DNA from: Pseudomonas guineae
Lineage (GTDB): Bacteria; Pseudomonadota; Gammaproteobacteria; Pseudomonadales; Pseudomonadaceae
Direction: 5' to 3'
Length of the DNA stretch: 64,000 nucleotides
Assembly: GCF_900113745.1 (NCBI RefSeq)
Contig: NZ_FOQL01000007.1
Span: 57,617 to 121,616, forward strand
Shown here: positions 61,977-64,000 of the stretch, one piece after another
Layout: each line of letters opens with the position of its first letter
Position numbering within the stretch: position 1 is the first letter of the stretch
The notes under the pieces: generated by a model
What the model saw: the letters and a program-made list of their open reading frames with translations, nothing else
Told to the model about the DNA's origin: nothing
Database searches by the model: none
Program-made: the position numbers and the translations under genes

Positions 61977-62348
61977 TTAGGTGTGAATGAACTTCTCAGT
62001 GAGGCGGTGCACCCACATAAAGATGAGTGACTTGAGGCGGGCAAAGATCAGCAAGGAAATGCACATGCTGAGGTTGGATGGCAGCAACATGCGGCCAATC
62101 AGCACCCACTCAGGCAAGGTCTCTTCGACCAAGCGGCCAACGGTGGCATCAATGGCCTCAGCAAAGACTTTGATGGCCAGAAACAGGGCCGCAACGATCA
62201 GAAAGAACAGCCCGACCTTTCTGAAAAAATTGCTGACCATCAAAAAGAATGGCGCAATCAGCGGCGTAATAAAGCCAACCACCCACTTGGTCAGCCCTTT
62301 AAAGAAGTTGGGGAATAGCTTTTTCAGAAAGCCAATAATCCAATTCAT
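61977..62348 (-). CDS. DUF2523-family small membrane protein
   Basis: The protein has 123 residues and is largely hydrophobic, with three candidate membrane helices (VVGFITPLIAPFFLMVS, then VGLFFLIVAALFLAIKVF, then a C-terminal one). DUF2523 proteins sit between the adsorption protein and Zot in inoviruses and are thought to be minor virion or morphogenesis proteins. Its start overlaps the adsorption gene's stop by one nt. Confidence 0.82.
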   Translation of the reverse strand: MNWIIGFLKKLFPNFFKGLTKWVVGFITPLIAPFFLMVSNFFRKVGLFFLIVAALFLAIKVFAEAIDATVGRLVEETLPEWVLIGRMLLPSNLSMCISLLIFARLKSLIFMWVHRLTEKFIHT

Positions 62349-63868
62349 CAGAATCCACCCTTATCTGCTTTGGCGTTTTCGAGGCGCAACGTGCTGTAGG
62401 CAATGCGCCACAAGCCGATGAGGGTTACCAGGTAGATAACCCACTCCAGTAACGGCTTGATCCGTGTGAGTTCGCAGACATCCATTTTCAGGTCGGCGGA
62501 GTAGCGATCCAGCCTTAACGGAACAGAGACCACGGCGCAGTTCTGAGCCTTGGGAATAACCCTTTCAATGAGGTGGATGACGCCAAAGGCCGCCGAGTTT
62601 TCGGCAAAAGGCCCCACTTCGGGATTAGTAACCAGGTCAGAGATATCCAACAAAGATTGCTCATCAGCGCCATCACGCTCGGCTTGGGCATCGCCCATAG
62701 CACTGCCAAAGGCATCAGCTAAGCCTTGGCCAGCCTCACCCGCCTCATCACCAATACCGTCACCTTCGCCTGAGCCAGAACCGTCGTAGTCATCACCGAG
62801 TAAGGAGTCTTTGAGGTCACCGAGTGCGCCGAGAATGTCGCCAAGCAGCGAGTTGCCTTCGTCGAGTTTGTCGCCCAGCTTGTCGCCAAGGCCTTCCAGG
62901 GCTTCATTGGTCGCGCCTTCGTCAGAGCCTTGCGGGTTGGAGTCGCTGCTATCGGATGGGCGCGGATCGTTGGTGTCATCACCATCGGCGTTGCCGCCGT
63001 TTTTCGGGTGATCAGAGGATGATTCGGGGATGACCTTGGTGGGGTCTTTCGGATCAAAGCAGGTGAGTTTTCCGTTGAAGTTGCCACAGTTGCGATTGGG
63101 CTTATCCGCACCAGGGCACTGGTAGGTGCCATTGAAATAGCCGCAACCGGGCTCTTCCTGAAAACAGCCCTCTTTGCCATTGATGGAGCCGCAGCCTTCT
63201 TCTTGCGGTTTGTGGCAAATCGTTATGTCGCCATTGGTCACGCACTGCTCGTCGGCGGGCGGTACATCAGGATCGCGAGGCGTTGTGCAGCTTTCACCTG
63301 TGCACGGCTCGCTGCCTTGGCCGGCTTCCTGGCCCGAGCCGTAAAAGGAGCCGGAGCAGATGTATTTGCCGGTGGCAATATCGGTGATGCAGTTCTTCTT
63401 GCCGCCTGCAGTAAACAAGCAGCCATCAACATCGATTTGGTCTTCACAGATGTTGGTTTTTAATTTGGGGTCAAAGGTGCAGGTTTGCGCCTTGATGACT
63501 TCCTTGCCAGAAGTGGCGGAGCAGTCTTTAGGTATTCTGCATTCGCCAGTTTCAGGGTTGTAAACGCCTGAGCAGGAATCACCATTTCGGACGATAGGTA
63601 TATAGTCGGAGTAATGACCATTTGCATAAATAGTACATTCAAATCTCGTTTCATTAGTTTTAGAAACAGAGCTCGACATAGATTGGCCAGGTAGAACCTG
63701 ACCACGTTTCTCAGCAGCAGTTTGACAGGCTTGTGAGGGCGAGCCGAACCTTTGGCCTATAATATATTCCGCATTCGAATACCAATAATAATCCTCCGCC
63801 AAAACAAATTGCCCCCACCCCATAAGGGTGAGAGCAAGTAGCAGCCGAAGGCCAATAGTCGCGCGCAT
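62348..63868 (-). CDS. Phage adsorption protein (pIII-like)
   Basis: The protein has 506 residues. A signal peptide ends near GQFVLAEDYYW. The N-terminal third is rich in Cys and Gly (about 95-270, for example CVTNGDITICHKPQEEGCGS), the middle is Asp/Gly/Ser-rich and disordered (about 275-380), and a C-terminal membrane helix (LEWVIYLVTLIGLWRIAY) anchors it. This is the plan of inovirus receptor-binding proteins such as CoaA of Pf phages. Receptor unknown. Confidence 0.85.
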   Translation of the reverse strand: MRATIGLRLLLALTLMGWGQFVLAEDYYWYSNAEYIIGQRFGSPSQACQTAAEKRGQVLPGQSMSSSVSKTNETRFECTIYANGHYSDYIPIVRNGDSCSGVYNPETGECRIPKDCSATSGKEVIKAQTCTFDPKLKTNICEDQIDVDGCLFTAGGKKNCITDIATGKYICSGSFYGSGQEAGQGSEPCTGESCTTPRDPDVPPADEQCVTNGDITICHKPQEEGCGSINGKEGCFQEEPGCGYFNGTYQCPGADKPNRNCGNFNGKLTCFDPKDPTKVIPESSSDHPKNGGNADGDDTNDPRPSDSSDSNPQGSDEGATNEALEGLGDKLGDKLDEGNSLLGDILGALGDLKDSLLGDDYDGSGSGEGDGIGDEAGEAGQGLADAFGSAMGDAQAERDGADEQSLLDISDLVTNPEVGPFAENSAAFGVIHLIERVIPKAQNCAVVSVPLRLDRYSADLKMDVCELTRIKPLLEWVIYLVTLIGLWRIAYSTLRLENAKADKGGF

Positions 63869-63889
63869 CTATCAGCCCCCGAATTGCCG

Positions 63890-64000
63890 TTAAGCCCCAG
63901 CAGCGCTGAACACGCGACCGGCGATCTTGAACAGGGCAACGCCACCACGGATGACGCCGAACAGAATGGCACCAGCCGCCATCAGGGTGGCGAACGCCGA
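63890..64000 (-). CDS. Major coat protein, pVIII/CoaB-like (partial)
   Basis: The last 36 codons are visible; the 5' end is outside the window. The residues SAFATLMAAGAILFGVIRGG, then VALFKIAGRVFSAAGA and stop, form one membrane helix followed by a basic C-terminus, the standard end of a filamentous phage major coat protein. It lies just upstream of the adsorption gene as CoaB does in Pf phages. Confidence 0.88.
   Translation of the reverse strand, partial: SAFATLMAAGAILFGVIRGGVALFKIAGRVFSAAGA

Larger units (their letters stand above)
57149..64000. mobile_element. Pf-type filamentous (inovirus) prophage, left part
   Basis: Seven minus-strand genes in the order major coat, adsorption protein, DUF2523, Zot, secretin, replication initiator, integrase match the Pf layout from coaB to the integrase, with an inserted secretin. 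The left boundary is at tRNA-Gly; the right attachment site, the repressor/excisionase side and the ssDNA-binding protein gene should lie beyond 64000. Confidence 0.9.

Overview
The window looks like a Pseudomonas chromosome (Gammaproteobacteria). The evidence is the intact algU-mucA-mucB-mucC-mucD and lepA-lepB-rnc-era-recO-pdxJ blocks, an OprD-type porin beside a tctCBA transporter, an mmsR-mmsAB valine locus, a complete fapABCDEF functional-amyloid operon, a phaG-like gene, and a Pf-type filamentous prophage at a tRNA-Gly gene. Species cannot be fixed from the sequence alone.

Layout, left to right. (1) 1-9 kb: an HDOD gene, then a tight minus-strand four-gene unit (cupredoxin-like periplasmic protein, membrane GGDEF/EAL protein, DUF3034 protein, lipidated truncated globin). 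An AraC regulator with three 22-bp-spaced repeats at its 5' end, a chagasin-type inhibitor lipoprotein, and cmoAB (tRNA wobble-uridine modification) follow. (2) 9-24 kb: conserved housekeeping genes: pdxJ, recO, era, rnc, a DUF4845 gene, lepB, lepA, the algU envelope-stress operon, nadB, ygfX-sdhE, ygfZ and a second HDOD gene. (3) 24-33 kb: a TctE/TctD-type two-component system divergent from an OprD-family porin, tctCBA and an AbrB-family membrane protein (tricarboxylate uptake); then a DUF6279 lipoprotein and ung. (4) 33.8-37.6 kb: a small accessory-looking cassette, ArsR regulator plus old-yellow-enzyme oxidoreductase, and LysR divergent from an EamA exporter. (5) 37.8-45 kb: valine/isobutyrate catabolism (mmsR, mmsA, acyl-CoA dehydrogenase, two crotonase-fold enzymes, mmsB), punctuated by nested palindromic repeats.

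(6) 45.4-55 kb: biofilm region. fapABCDEF lies behind a -24/-12 (sigma-54) promoter-like sequence. A convergent sigma-54 activator with a degenerate VpsR-like N-terminus and a membrane diguanylate cyclase with an intact GGEEF and I-site are next to it, suggesting (inference) that amyloid production is wired to c-di-GMP. (7) 55-57 kb: rsuA, a phaG-like gene and tRNA-Gly(CCC). (8) 57.1-64 kb: a filamentous prophage read on the minus strand (integrase, replication initiator, secretin, Zot-type assembly ATPase, DUF2523 protein, adsorption protein, major coat protein cut by the window edge). Its order matches Pf phages except for an added secretin gene, and two adjacent hairpins between secretin and replication genes are a candidate replication or packaging signal.

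No CRISPR array, rRNA gene or insertion sequence was seen. Start codons were moved from the longest ORF wherever a ribosome-binding site, signal peptide or family N-terminus argued for it.
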